Part shown: piece after piece, positions 1-11,413 of the stretch
How positions within the stretch are numbered: position 1 is the first letter of the stretch
How the letters are laid out: each line of letters starts with the position of its first letter
DNA from: Trachelipus rathkii
Lineage: Eukaryota; Arthropoda; Malacostraca; Isopoda; Trachelipodidae
Assembly (NCBI GenBank): GCA_015478945.1
Contig: JABUQX010042148.1
Span: 1-30,290 of the forward strand
Direction of reading: 5' to 3'
Length of the DNA stretch: 30,290 bases
Program-made: the position numbers and the translations under genes
Notes under the pieces: model-generated
What the model was told of the DNA's origin: nothing
The model's database searches: none
Seen by the model: the letters and a program-made list of their open reading frames with translations, nothing else

Positions 1-129
1 AGGTTTCGAGAAAAAAAAATAAACAACCAAAAGAAAAATAAAAAAATTTTTTATTTCCATTTTTAGAACAAATATCTAACGCTGAATCCACGAATGTTAT
101 TAGTTTCTTGTGGCTATCGTAGTTTCGAG
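1..129 (-). repeat. SAT118 satellite, minus-orientation copy
   Basis: One copy of the 118-bp satellite on the minus strand, cut by the window edge. It shows the diagnostic order: A-run, T-run, 'ccatttttagaac', 'acgctgaatccacgaatg', 'gctatcgtag', 'ttcgag'. It runs directly into module X on the right, the same arrangement seen near 16090 and 23090. Confidence 0.85.
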
Positions 130-742
130 TTTTTGGACACTTAGACCTTCGACTTATATAGTATGTTTTGTGTTCGTTTGTTCGTCTGACGTTCGTTCGT
201 TTGTTTGTTTGACTAATATAAGTTCGAAAGGTCCTAAGTGCAAATTTCGCGAAAAATAATTTTTCGAGCTTAAATTTTTGGGAAATTATTTTCTCTGTGA
301 TTTTTTAGATTTTCAACACTTAGACCTTTGAACTTAATATCAGTTCCCGTTGCGACGTCACTATATGGGGGTGAAGTGATAGTTTATACCTTAAAGGTGT
401 TGCGCGATCAAGTTAAGTCGTTTTTCGATTCCTTTTCGAAACGTCACTATATGTATAGTGTCGCCTACGGGAATGACGCAAAAAACGGCTGAACGCTTTC
501 AAATGCCACTTTTTAGTGTATCAACTCGCTTCATCTCGATATAGTGACGTTTTGTTCTGTACCGTTTATAAGTCAAAGGTCTAAGTTTGAAAAATCTCTA
601 AAATCACAAAGAAAATATTTTCGCGCCCGCATAGTAATATTACCATGAATTTTTTTAGATTATTGCCTTTAGACCTTCGACTTATATAGTATGTGAATGG
701 GCGTCACTATATGACGTCATAGTGGGTGTTTAATGATAGGCA
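130..742 (+). repeat. Module X (foldback-like palindrome), copy A
   Basis: About 610 bp, the first copy of the concentric inverted-repeat module. The central palindrome 'cactatatgtatagtg' lies at 445-460. The left arm (about 285-370) and right arm (about 535-625) are reverse complements of each other, each carrying the A/T-run, 'cacttagacctttgac', 'gttcccgttg' and 'acgtcactata' blocks or their complements. A perfect TGACGTCA is at 712-719. Compared with the copy at 16093 this one has many small indels. It ends in 'ctcgaaaacta', the left edge of the plus-oriented satellite. Confidence 0.85.
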
Positions 743-1960
743 TCTCGAAAACTACGTTAGCTAGAAAAAAACTAATTACATTCGTGCGGAATCAGCGTAA
801 GAAAAATTGTTCTTTACTAAAATGAAAAAAAAAATTTTGAAAATTTTTATATTTTTATTTTTTTCTCGACAAACTTACGATAGCTAACAAGAAGACACTA
901 ATAACATTCGTGGACATCCAGAGCGTAAAGAAAAATTGTTCTAACAATGGCAAAAAATTTTTTGATTTTTTTGGGGCTATTTTATTTTTTTTTCCTCAAA
1001 AATACGATAGCTACAAGAAAACCAATAACATTCGTTCGTGGAAGCAGCGTAAGAAAATTGTTCTAACAAAATGAAAAAAAAATTTTTTTGATTTTTTTGG
1101 ATACTTTTATTTTTTTTTCTCGGAAATTACGTTAGCTTTCTAGAAAAGGCTCCTAAGAAAGGTGTTTATACATTAAAAGTATTGTTCTAAAATTGCCCAA
1201 TTTTTTTTTGATTTTTTTGGGGTATTTTATTTTTTTTTTTCTCAAAAACTACGAAAGGTACAAGAGAAACTAATACAACATTCGTGAATCAGCGTAAGAA
1301 ATCTTGTTCTAAAAATGGCAAAATTTTTTTTTTGATTTTTTGGGCTATTTTAATTTTTTTTGTCTCAAAAAACACGATAGCTACAAGAAACTAATACCAT
1401 TCGTGGAATCAGCGTAACAAAATTGTTTTCTAAACAATAAAAAAAAAAAATTTTGAAATTTTTGGATATTTTTATTTTTTTTTTTCTGTAAAACACGATA
1501 GCTCACAAGGAAAACTAATAACTTTCGTGGAATCAGCGTAAGAAAAATTGTTCTAAAAATGGCTCAAAATTTTTTTTGATTTTTTGGTGTATTTTAATTT
1601 TTTTTTTTCAAAACTACGAATAGGTACAAGAAAAAAAATAACATTCGTGGAATCAGCTTATATGATAATTGTTCTAAAAATGGAAAAAAGATTTTTTTTT
1701 GATTTTTTTGGGGTATTTTATTTTTTATCTCAAAAAGCTAACGATAGCTACAAGAAACTAAATAACACTGCCTGGAATCAGCGTTAAGATAGTTGTTCTG
1801 AAATATCGAAATTTGTTTATGGTTTTTTTTTGTTTATTATATTTTTTTTTCTCGAAACTACGATAGCACAAGGAAAACTAATAAACATTCCGTCGGATCA
1901 GGCGTAGGAAAACTTGTTCTAAAAATGGCAAATTTTTTTTTGAATTTTTTTGGGGGGGCA
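743..1960 (+). repeat. SAT118 tandem array, plus orientation
   Basis: About ten head-to-tail units with the core 'acgatagctacaagaaaact', then 'aataacattcgtggaatcag' and 'cgtaag..attgttctaaaaatgg', followed by an A-run, a T-run and 'ggggctatttta' or 'ggatatttta'. Units are indel-rich compared with the clean array at 17890-19540. Two linker types tend to alternate, one with 'ggatat' then 'ctcg', the other with 'gg(gg)ctat' then 'ctca'. Confidence 0.9.
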
Positions 1961-2100
1961 TTTTTATATATATAATATATATATCTACTATATATATATA
2001 TATATATATATATAACCACGCACACACACCACAGTATATATACTATATTTATATATATATATTATACACACTATAATATTATTATATATATAATTATATT
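1961..2100. repeat. (TA)n microsatellite
   Basis: AT-dinucleotide-rich tract with interruptions, directly following a truncated SAT118 unit. Confidence 0.9.
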
Positions 2101-2213
2101 CAAACACCTCTTAGCTCTAAACCCTACCCCGCTCTCACTACATCATTTCGCACCACCTACACCCACACCACCCCCACCACAGCACTCTCTCATCTCTTAA
2201 TACACCACACCAC
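2101..2213. other. C/A-rich low-complexity stretch
   Basis: About 110 bp with almost no G on the plus strand and no recognisable repeat or reading frame. It sits between a microsatellite and module T. It resembles the other skewed tracts in the window (12046-12506, 13745-15235) and may be erroneous base calls. Confidence 0.5.
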
Positions 2214-2330
2214 TTTTTTTTAATTTAAGTCACCTTAAATTCAGTTTTCTATGTTAATTAATTTTTAGAGGTAACTAAAGTAGTTGATTTTCTTTAAAAA
2301 AAATTTTAAATAAATAACTAACGAATAGAA
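2214..2330 (-). repeat. Module T, reverse copy
   Basis: The block 'taatttaagtcaccttaaat', then 'tttctatgttaattaat' and 'agaggtaactaa', is the reverse complement of the module seen at 20781, 23321 and 25859. Confidence 0.75.
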
Positions 2331-3440
2331 TTGTAACGATAGCTACAAGATAAAAACTAATAACTATTCTGGAATCAGGAGAAATTGTTCTATAACTGGG
2401 CAAAAAAAAAATTTGATTTTTTTTTGGATATTTTATTTTTTTTTCTCGAAAACTACGATAGCTACAAGAAAACTAATAACATTCGTGGATTCAGCGTAAC
2501 AAAAATAAAAAATCGCAAATTTTTTTTTTTGATTTTTGGGCTATTTAATTTTTTTTCTCAAATATTTGTAGAATATGCTACAAGAACAGAAAAAAATTCG
2601 TGGAATCAGCGTAAGAAAATTGTTCTATAAAATGGGTCAAAAAAAATATTTTTGATTTTTTGGGGTTATTTTAAATTTTTTCTTTTTTCTCTGAAACTAC
2701 CTACGATACATACAAGAAAACTAATAACATTCGTGGAATCAGCGTAAGACAATTGTTCTATTTTAAATGGCAAAAAAAATTTTTTTTGATTTTTGGGCTA
2801 TTTTATTTTTTTCCTCCTCAAAACTACGATAAGCTACACAAAGAAAACTAATAACCATTCGTTGGAATCAGCGGTGAAATTGTTCTAAATGAAAAAAAAA
2901 TTTTTGAAATTTTTGGGATATTTTTTTCCTCGACAACTACGATAGCTACAGGAAAACTAATAACATTCGTTGAATCAGCGTAAGAAGAAAATTGTTCTAT
3001 AAAATGGCAAAAAAATTTTTGGTTTTTTGGGGCTATTTTTTTTTTTTTTGCTCAAACTAACGATAGGTATCTAAGAAACTAATACATTTGTGGAATCACA
3101 CGTTAAGAAAATTGTTCAAAAATGGAAACAAAATTTATTTTTGATTTTTTTTTGGTGTTTTTATTTTTTTTCTCGGAAACTTACGATAGCTACAAGAAAA
3201 CAAATAACATTCGTGGAATAAGCGTAAGAAAATTGTTCTGAAATGGAACAAAAAAATATTTTTTTGTTTTTTTTGTGGCTATTTTATTTTTTTTCTCGAA
3301 AACTACGATAGCTACAAGAAAACTAATAACATTCGTGGAATCAGCGCGTAGTGGTTGTTCTGGAAATATGAAAATTTGTTTTTTTGGATTTTTTTGGTTA
3401 TTTTTTTATTTTTCTCGGAAAACTACGTCGGCAAAACTAT
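2331..3440 (+). repeat. SAT118 tandem array, plus orientation (second block)
   Basis: About nine units in the same orientation as the block at 743, resuming after the T module. The last unit (around 3355-3430) carries the 'atatgaaaatttg' and 'ggttatt' variant that precedes the orientation switch at 22860 and 25380. Confidence 0.9.
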
Positions 3441-3650
3441 TGTTTTTTTTTTTTTTCCATTTTTAAAACAAATTTCTTTCGGTTGATCAGAAAAGGTTGC
3501 TGAATTTTTTGGCATTTTTCGTAGTTTGCGAGAAAAAAAAATAAATAACCAAAAGAATCAAAAAATTTTTTTTTTCCGATTTTTTGAGTTAAGTATTTAA
3601 CGCTGATTCCACGAATGTTATTAGTTTTCTTTGTAGCTACCCCCGCCTCG
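3418..3650 (-). repeat. Orientation junction and SAT118 minus-orientation units
   Basis: The plus-strand satellite stops after 'aaaactattg' and switches to minus orientation at 'ttccatttttaaaacaaat', followed by two minus units ending at 'tttctttgtagcta'. The same breakpoint recurs near 15885, 22880 and 25405. The first minus unit holds a variant 'cagaaaaggttgctg', corresponding to 'ccaaaaaggttatt' elsewhere. Confidence 0.8.
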
Positions 3651-4177
3651 GTAGGATTTTTAGATTTTGGCACTTAGACCTTCGACTTATATCTCTGAAC
3701 CGTATCGTTCGTTTGTTTTGTTGATTTAATATAAGCGACAAGTCCTAAGTGCAATTCCCCGAAAAATGATTTCGACTTAAAATTTTTTTTTGGGAAATTA
3801 TTTTCTCTGTGATTTTTTAGATTTTTACACTTAGAACCTTTGACTAATATCAGTTCCCGTTGAGACGTCACTATATGGGGTTGAAGTGATAGTTTAATAC
3901 CTTAAAAGGTGTTGCGCGATCAAGTTAGATCGTTTTTTTCGGTTCCCTTCGAAACGTCACTTTAGTATAGTGTCGCCTTACGGAATCGCAAAAGCGGCTG
4001 AAAGCTTTTCAAAAACCAGTTACCTAAGCTAAAACTATCTTCATCCGATTATGACGTCATATAGTGACGCTGGGTAGGGAACTGAATATAAGTCGCAGGT
4101 CTAAGTGCAAATTCCGAAAAATAATTTGGAATTAAAAAACTTTTGTGAATTATTTTTTTGAGAAGAATTTTAGATTT
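3651..4177 (+). repeat. Module X, copy B
   Basis: Foldback-like module with the right-half variant also seen at 21465 and 23965: 'aagctaaaactatc', then 'gattatgacgtcatatagtg'. The centre 'gtcactttagtatagtg' is near 3956-3972 and TGACGTCA is at 4052-4059. It runs into the SAT20 array on the right. Confidence 0.8.
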
Positions 4178-4328
4178 TAGCACTTTAGACCTTCGACTTA
4201 TACTTAGACCTTCGACTTATACTTAGACTTTCGTTTTATGCACTTAGACCTTCGACCTTAGCACTTTAGACCTACGACTTAGCACTTAGACCTTCGACTT
4301 AGCACTTAGACCCTCGACTTATACTTTG
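4178..4328 (+). repeat. SAT20 tandem array
   Basis: About seven copies of a 19-20-bp unit, consensus GCACTTAGACCTTCGACTTA, with the variant start 'tactt'. The unit equals the sequence at the edge of the module X arms. Confidence 0.9.
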
Positions 4329-5079
4329 GTTTTTTAACTAACGCACGAAGGAATCGGACGATCTGTAGTTTACAGTAAAGTTTTTTTTGTTACTAAAACA
4401 ATTTATAATAATTTTAAAAGGAAAAAATACTGCTTTGGAAATTTGGTTTATATTTATTAATTTTTTTACAATTGGTCAGAATGGAAAACTTTAAATTGAA
4501 TAATGTAATATATATTGTAGTAGTTATCAATTATCTTCTTGTATAGTCGTATCTTTCTTTTCTCTGGGTCTGTACATATATTAATTAATATATATTATAA
4601 TATTATAATAGTATAATATATTATATTATATAATATTAATATATATATATAATATAGTATATATTATATATATATATAATATATTATTAATAATATATTA
4701 ATATATATATATATACTATAATATATAATATCTTCATATATACTATTTTATGTTTTACAGACAGAGAAAGAAATAATTTCTTTTCATGGAGATAATATAT
4801 TTATTCGAGGTCTACTACGCGGTTGCGAATACGTTTGTTTTACGAAGCGTAGGTCAATTTTACAATATTTTTCTGTTTTTCTCTCCGATTTTGAGATTCT
4901 GGATATTCTTCCGAGTTTTTCTTTGAGGTCGACGTGTAAGAAAACCGCAGTTATCTCGGTTGCTACATAATTTGCTCTCGCTGTTTGTATTGGAAATCTG
5001 TAGCGGAGCGTCTACGTTATTAAAATAATCACCACTAGAAACGATATTAAGGGTCGGCAGCACTCCAGTGCTAAGGCTC
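4329..5079. other. AT-rich sequence with (TA)n microsatellite, no gene seen
   Basis: 4329-4560 is AT-rich without a recognised repeat. About 4575-4745 is an imperfect (TA)n tract. 4746-5079 shows no satellite unit and no credible coding region. The small open frames here have no recognisable domain. Confidence 0.6.
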
Positions 5080-5205
5080 CGTAGCGGTTCCTCACACGTG
5101 CTAAGTGGCGAAGAAGGTTCTTGAGATGTAGCTTAAGTCGAAAGGATCTCTGAGGGTGCCTAAAAAGTCGCAAGTGTACTAAGAGCGAATTATGACGGAC
5201 TCGCA
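5080..5205 (-). repeat. Degenerate SAT20, reverse orientation
   Basis: Spaced remnants such as 'gtgctaag', 'taagtcgaaaggatct', 'gtgcctaaaaagtcgcaagt' and 'gtactaagagcg' match the reverse complement of SAT20 (taagtcgaaggtctaagtgc) with heavy substitution and indels. Confidence 0.5.
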
Positions 5206-5454
5206 AACAGGTACTACGTAAACGTAGTGAATAAGTTTCAGAGTCGTAGACGCTGCTGACTAATTTAAGTGATCATAAAATTATTTCGACTGGAACAGTC
5301 CATCACGCAAGAGATATACTTCGCAGTCGTTTTAGAGAGTAGATGATTATGCTCGAGTCTCGATTATTTATTGTTCGGATTTTTGAGATGAACTTTACGC
5401 AACCTATGCGGAGCATACTATTAGTCACGCTGCCCTTTTGATTCATCAGTGAAC

Positions 5455-5822
5455 GAGATCACTATATCGAATGGAGAATCAAATCGAGATTCTGGAAGAA
5501 TAGTGATATATTAAGCACTAGGCCGTACAGAGTCTCGCTCTCACTATTGAAAGCTTTCAGCCGCTTTTGCCGATTCGGTCGCGAGTAATGGACGTACACT
5601 ATAACTATAGTCCGAAAGAGCAGTATTTTCGAAGGGAGCGCCCCGACAGCGAGACCTGAGTAATGCGCCAGTCATGACCGTATCCGATCTCGTGCAAAAA
5701 CAAGCTCGCTTTTGCAAGTCAATAAAGCAATCATATTCATATCGCACCATGACAGTGTGACGTCTCAACGGAACTGCATAGATTAGTTCACAGAGGTTCC
5801 GAAAGTGATGAAAACTACACAC
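5455..5822 (-). repeat. Degenerate module X, reverse orientation
   Basis: 'gaaagctttcagccgctttt', then 'gcc gattc', and after an insertion 'acactataactatag', matches the reverse complement of the X core. Further on, 'gtgacgtctcaacgg' and 'aactgcatag...cacagagg' match the X arm in the same orientation. Order and orientation are preserved, but identity is far lower than between the clean copies at 16-25 kb. Confidence 0.6.
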
Positions 5823-8800
5823 AATATCAGCAGCAGGACATAAGTATTATATGCTTCGCACAAAATATTCTATCTTTTACATTAGTGCGACAAGGTCAGT
5901 GTACTTTCGGATCATCTCTGCAGCTTATGACTTTTCACGGAGCAAATAAATACACTTTTATGTTTCAAACCTTCTCCTTTATGAGAAACAGAATCATATA
6001 CCGTATATACGTTATACTGCGCTTCTAGCACCGGGAAAATATAGATGTCGGGTACTGGGTACGTAGAGAGATGCGCGAAAATAACACCTAGCGCACAAAC
6101 TCACCTGAGATCGTTTGTCGATCGGCTTACGACACGAGAAAACAACTCAATTATTTTTTCTTGTACGGGATTACCTTCTGTTCATTAATTCTATACGAAA
6201 CTCCCCCGGCACACGATCTCCCCGTCGGTCAAACGTATCAAAGTGAAAAATAGTTGAGTGTGTTATTGTGAAATTTAACCTTTTGTTATACTATTGCATT
6301 GTGAGTCGCTGCGGGTAACGTGAGACAGTCCCGGTTTCTTTGAACAGCGAACAGAGCTATTTTATGCTTTTCCTGAGCCCTTTCGTTCGTCATAGACCCC
6401 ACTTTATCCGCCGATGGTTCTTCGCTTACATCTTTCTTGCCTCAATTAGTATTTTTTCTCTCTCAGTCGCTTCAGTCTTATCATAGTTATCTCCCTAGTA
6501 TAAACAGCACTGTACATCACTATCCTCAAAACTCATCCTATTTCGTCCTCCATTCCCCTCGACTAGCGACATATACACGCCTTACCGCTTTTTCTAATAC
6601 ATCGCCGCCAGATACCATTCAGCGGTCGGTTACCTAGCAGCGTTAGTACGTTGGATATCAGCTAAAATCGGTTTGCGGCAACGCACTTCCTCACCAGACC
6701 CTGTCCAGACAATACACTTTCATCTACAGACCACACGCTTTTCTCTCCCGTTTTTCTCGTACATCAGCGACAGATACGATGTATTCTTTGACGTTTTCTT
6801 TTTTTTGGGGTGAATGGTGGCTCGATTTGTTTCTTGAGGCAGACCACGACGCCCTTCGCCCGCCCACTCACTCGACACCTCCCTTTTCTCTTCCTCTCTT
6901 TAAAGCTTTTTTATCACCACACCAACTCCTTTTCTGAGACCACTTTCATACTTTCACCAGACTACTCACCCCCCTCCCCGCAATAAAATCTCTTTCACAC
7001 ACTTTCACGTTACATCACAGAGCACCACACACACACAGACGGAAAATTATAGTCTTCAGTTTTACATCTAAACCTGAATTCAATCCTCTACATCACGGTG
7101 TTTTGAACCCACACCCACTCATCTATTCACTCTTGCTTTATTTTGGCACTCACGCACTATTTTTAGAACCACACCCCACCAGACACACAGACATGACCGG
7201 TTCTCTACACTACACACCCACTATACACACATCACACATAAAGATACCGCTTCTTCGTTGCTTTACGTTCTTCTCTTGGGTTTTGGCAAGTGCTGTCCTT
7301 GGAGGGGCACCAAAGGGTTTATCCGATGCTATATTGGCTCTGGACTCGGAGAAACGAATATAAAACGAAACCTCGGAAAAAATTCACCGAACACTTCCCG
7401 AGCATAAAAATAAGAGGTGATTTTTGAATCGTCCTTCTCTGTGGCAAAAAAAATAACCTGGTGAATATAACCTAAATATAACATCAAAATGTTATGTTAT
7501 TGTATATGTTTTGTTTTTGGGCCCCAGTTATTATCTCTCTTGGATTGACAGGACGAATGGTACCTTCTTTTCCCATCTCTACCCGGGTCTCGGGCCGTAC
7601 AGTCAACAAATCTCTGCCTTGTTTTAATGATAAGCGATAACCTTGCTAACTTCCTCGGTTTTCCTTCTGTTCAAACTCACGCCACATGCATGGTTTCCTA
7701 GTTGTGTTTCTCTACTGGCGGTGGAGCTTCAACACAATATACTGGCGCCGTAGTAACCAAATTAACAGTTTCAAGAATCTTCGCGTATCTTCCCCGAATT
7801 TTTTTACAGCTAAAGCAACCTGCAACCCTCGAATATCGTCTTTTGCGTTTCCCCTCACGACCTCTGCAGCAATTTTCTTTCTTTTTTTTTTTTTATTTTA
7901 TTCCATTTTTTCGAAACCCTTTTACTGATACTTCTACACGACCGGCCCTACTGGTCACGATCTTTTTTCACTACTTGCTGTTAATAGTAGTGCCTTACTA
8001 TCCATCGAGTTAGTTATTTACGTGTGCTTCACCCCGGAGTTATTTGAGGGGCTTTGAAGCGGGGCTATAAAACGTTTAGTATGATTTAATATTGGGGTTT
8101 TCATGATTTCGTAAAAATCAATCACCTTTCAAACAATACATGGATTCTCCTGTTTGCTTCATTCGAACCCGATACAACTATACTCAATAATTCCCGTTTT
8201 CATTTTATGCACTCTCACAGCTTTCAAGAGATATTGTCCGAGTACATGTTCTTTAAATCTTTTTTTTTTCACAGTCTGAAGGTGATTTTTTTTTCTACTA
8301 TTCCCGGGGACCTTAGATTTCATTGATCGTGCTAATATTTTTCATTATTTCGCGGTTCGCATTACAACGGTGTTGTTTCACACGTCCCATACACTGCTCA
8401 GCTCAATCTTTATAGGACTTGACTAATTTGCTTCAGAATTAATTAATCTTTCTGGTAACATAATACGTTATCTAATTTACCTCCGTCTTTTCGGTCATCT
8501 ACCCCAACTTAATATGATTTAGATTTTCCTATGTATTTCTTATTGCAATGAACAACCTCAAAATCTCTAACCATTTATCTGCTATTTTTTGACATTGAGT
8601 GATGATTTATGACAGAGCTAATCACTTAGTGTAAGGCCCTCCATTCCCATTGTTCTCTTCGCGCCTTACACCCTAGATCCTTTTATTGCCCCAAAAACAT
8701 TTCTTACATGCTCTGGCTGTTAAAATTCTTACTTTCCTATCCTGAAGGCGAAGATTGGATTTTCCAGATTTCTATCTTAGGTAAGCTCATAGGTCAGATT

Positions 8801-9524
8801 TTTTCTTAATGTTCAAATACCAAGCTCAGCGGCCACCCTCTACATGGATCTTCATTTTCTTCACAACACCTTACCAACTTTTATATTATTGGCTTTTTCG
8901 CACATTTATCCTTTTCTGCGTCTTTTCCTCGCTCTGCTGACGATTTTAAATATCCTGTTCTTTGTGCTCTTGGATCTTATATTTCTCGAGTCGTTCTTTT
9001 TTTAATATCCACTAATTTTAATCTTTGTAACAGATCAACCACACTTTTTTCTGGGTGCTTAATATAAATCCACGAGTACTTACGCCCTTTTCCTTCTTAG
9101 CGCACCGTCGGCGGTGCTCATTCCACGCGCGCCTGCTCATTTAACTCCCTGCCTGGCCGGTTACATATTACATCTGTAGACCGGCATCAACCGGTGTTCG
9201 AACAAATGCTTGCCTTCTTAAGGTCGGAACTAGTCTTCACCACTAACTAGGCCCAATAATCACTGAATTTCTTGGTAAATTTCTACCGGAAATATCTTTA
9301 TTTCTTATTTCATAATCATATTTACTTCCCACAACGACGCCCGTTACTCCTTACTTATCTCTTACTATACCAGCATCAGGGCAACCACCCACCACCTTGT
9401 GCATCACTAATGAGTTTCCGGCCCGAAATTTTATTCTGATTACTCTCTCGACCCTGGCTCCCGCCTGTTCTTGGTTTTTTGGGGTCGCCTACTGGGGTCG
9501 TTTTTCGGGAGCCAACCATACTAC
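5823..9524. other. Unrecognised 3.7-kb stretch, pyrimidine-rich from about 6400
   Basis: I see no satellite unit, RNA gene or confident coding region. From about 6400 to 9480 the plus strand is T/C-rich, with runs such as 'ccctccccgc' and 'ttctttttttttttttta'. 6830-7250 is especially C-rich and G-poor. A weak coding-like stretch on the minus strand at 7712-7885 is discussed in the findings. All other open frames are short and low in complexity. Confidence 0.5.
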
Positions 9525-10523
9525 CCCAAAAATCCAAAACACTTTTCCCTTTTTTCACGAAACAACTATCTTACGCTGAATTCCAGGAGGGTTTTAGTTT
9601 CTTGTTAGCTTATCGTATGTTTTTGAAGATAAAAAATAAAAATACCGCCAAAAAATCAAAATAAAATTTTTTTTCCATTTTTTAGAACAATTATCTTACG
9701 CTGATTCAAATACATTATTGTTTTTCTTGTACATATCGTAGTTTTTTGAAAAAAAAAAAATAAAATACACGAAAAATCAAAAAAAAATTTGATGTTTATA
9801 TAACTGAATCAAATTTCCGTCCTGTTATTGTTTGTCGTTCGGAGTTTCAAGAAAAAATAAAATTCCAAAAAAATTCAAAATTTTTTTTTTTTTTTTTTTT
9901 TTTTCATTTTTAGAACAATTTTGTGTTACGCTGATTCCACGAATGTTTATTTTTCTTTGTAAGCTATGGTTTTGGGAAGACACCATAAATAGCCCAAAAA
10001 ATCAAAAAAAAATTTGCCATTTTTAGAACAATTTTCTTAACGCTGATTCCACGAATGTTATAGTTTTCTTGTACTATCGTAGTTTTTTGAGAAAAAAATA
10101 AAATAGCCTCAAAAATAAAAAATAATTTTGGACATTTTTTAGATACAATTTTTTTACGCTGATTCCACGAATGTTATTAGTTTTCTTGTAGTTATCGTAG
10201 TTTTCGAGAAAAAAATAAAATATCCCAAAAAAAATCAATAAAATTTTTTTTTCATTTTAGAAAATTTTCTACGCTGATTTCACGAATGTTATTTGTTTTC
10301 TTGTAGAATAAAAAAAAAAATAATAACCCAAAAAATCAAAAATTTTTTTGGGCATTTTTGAAATTTTCTACGCTGATTCCACGAATGTTTCGATTTTTTT
10401 TTAGCTATCGTAGTTTTCGAGAAAAAAAATAAATATCCCAAAACCTCAAAATTTTTTTTCATTTTAGACTTTCCTTAGTTGATTCCGGATGTATAGGTTT
10501 TCTGTAGTATCCTAGTTTTCCGA
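9525..10523 (-). repeat. SAT118 array, minus orientation
   Basis: About eight minus-oriented units, recognisable by 'ttacgctgattccacgaatg', 'ttagttttcttgta', 'tatcgtagtttt' and 'gag' plus an A-run. Spacing is irregular because of indels and one 24-T run at about 9880-9904. It leads into a reverse module X, mirroring X followed by plus satellite elsewhere. Confidence 0.9.
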
Positions 10524-10925
10524 GATACTATCGTTAAACAAGACGTAATAGTGACGCCATTGGACTAATAAGTCGAAGGTTAAGTGCAAATTTCGAAAAA
10601 AAAACATGAAAGAAATAGGGGGAAAATATTTTCTTTGTGATTTTAGAGATTTTCACACTTAGATTTATTATTAGTTCCGTGAAAAGTACTATCGAGTGAG
10701 CGAGTTTGAATACACTAAGAAGTGGCATTTGAAAAGCCGTTCAGCCCGTTTTTGCGTTCCGTAGGGCCACTATACTATAGTGACGTTTTCAAAGGAATCG
10801 AACGATCTAACTTGATCGGCACCTTTTAACCTGATTAATCTTCTACCCTTCCGCTTTTGATAAGTCAAAGGTCTAAGTGGGAAAATCTAAAATCCCAGAG
10901 AAAATAATTTCCAAAATTTTAAGTT
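10524..10925 (-). repeat. Module X, reverse copy bordering the gene island
   Basis: Reverse complement of the copy at 16200-16670. Order: 'actatcgttaaac', 'gtgacgcc', 'ataagtcgaaggt', 'gggggaaaatattttctttg', 'agtggcatttgaaaag', 'cactatactatagtgacg', 'aacgatctaacttgatcg', 'ataagtcaaaggtctaagtg', 'aaaataatttcc'. The outermost left arm seen in other copies is missing, so X stops at the island edge. Confidence 0.85.
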
Positions 10926-11140
10926 TACGGTTTGCCCCCCGTCTGAATATCCGTGACCAAAATCTTCTTACGAATTTGTCACATGGACATTTCCTCTTTC
11001 CTATGATTTTTTTCATATTGGTTCTACGTTTAAATGTTTATTATGATAATTATTTATTATTATTTAAATTGGAATTTGTTGTTTTCGAGTATTTTTTGTT
11101 TTAATAATATAATAAATTAATCTGACGTAACACTTTTCGT
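10926..11140. other. AT-rich upstream flank of the island gene
   Basis: Non-satellite AT-rich sequence between the reverse X and the candidate promoter. No coding region is supported. Confidence 0.5.
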
Positions 11141-11141
11141 C

Positions 11142-11149
11142 TATAAAAG
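11142..11149 (+). promoter_or_regulatory. Candidate TATA box for the island gene
   Basis: TATAAAAG, a canonical eukaryotic core-promoter match. A TCA-containing initiator-like site (tgtcatag) lies about 31 bp downstream, near 11173. From there to the ATG at 11414 there is no other ATG on the plus strand, as expected of a leader. The location is inferred from sequence only. Confidence 0.4.
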
Positions 11150-11413
11150 AGATAGTTTTCGCCTCAAGGGTGTCATAGTTAATTTAAACGCACAACGAGG
11201 TGCTTCTTAGGGGAACAGAACATACGGCCAAATACGAATTGGTAAAACGGATATCTTATTATACAACGAGCCGTTACCATAAGTAAACGCATCAAAGAGT
11301 TTCGAAATTACGACTTACTACTAATAATAGGAGCTTCTGTAACCCTCGCTCCTTTCGATCATTTGGTTTACGCGGCGACCGAATCTTGCGCTCGGCTTTT
11401 TATCAATCGAGAC

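Noticed and set aside
4178..4328. SAT20 as a telomeric repeat
   Set aside because: The unit is 20 bp, not a short G-rich motif. It lies internally in several arrays in both orientations and does not contain the insect TTAGG repeat in tandem.
5544..5822. 92-residue minus-strand frame
   Set aside because: The DNA is a degenerate reverse copy of module X, so the open frame is coincidental.
9376..9579. 60-residue frames on both strands near 9400-9579
   Set aside because: Both overlap the start of the minus-oriented satellite and have no recognisable domain.
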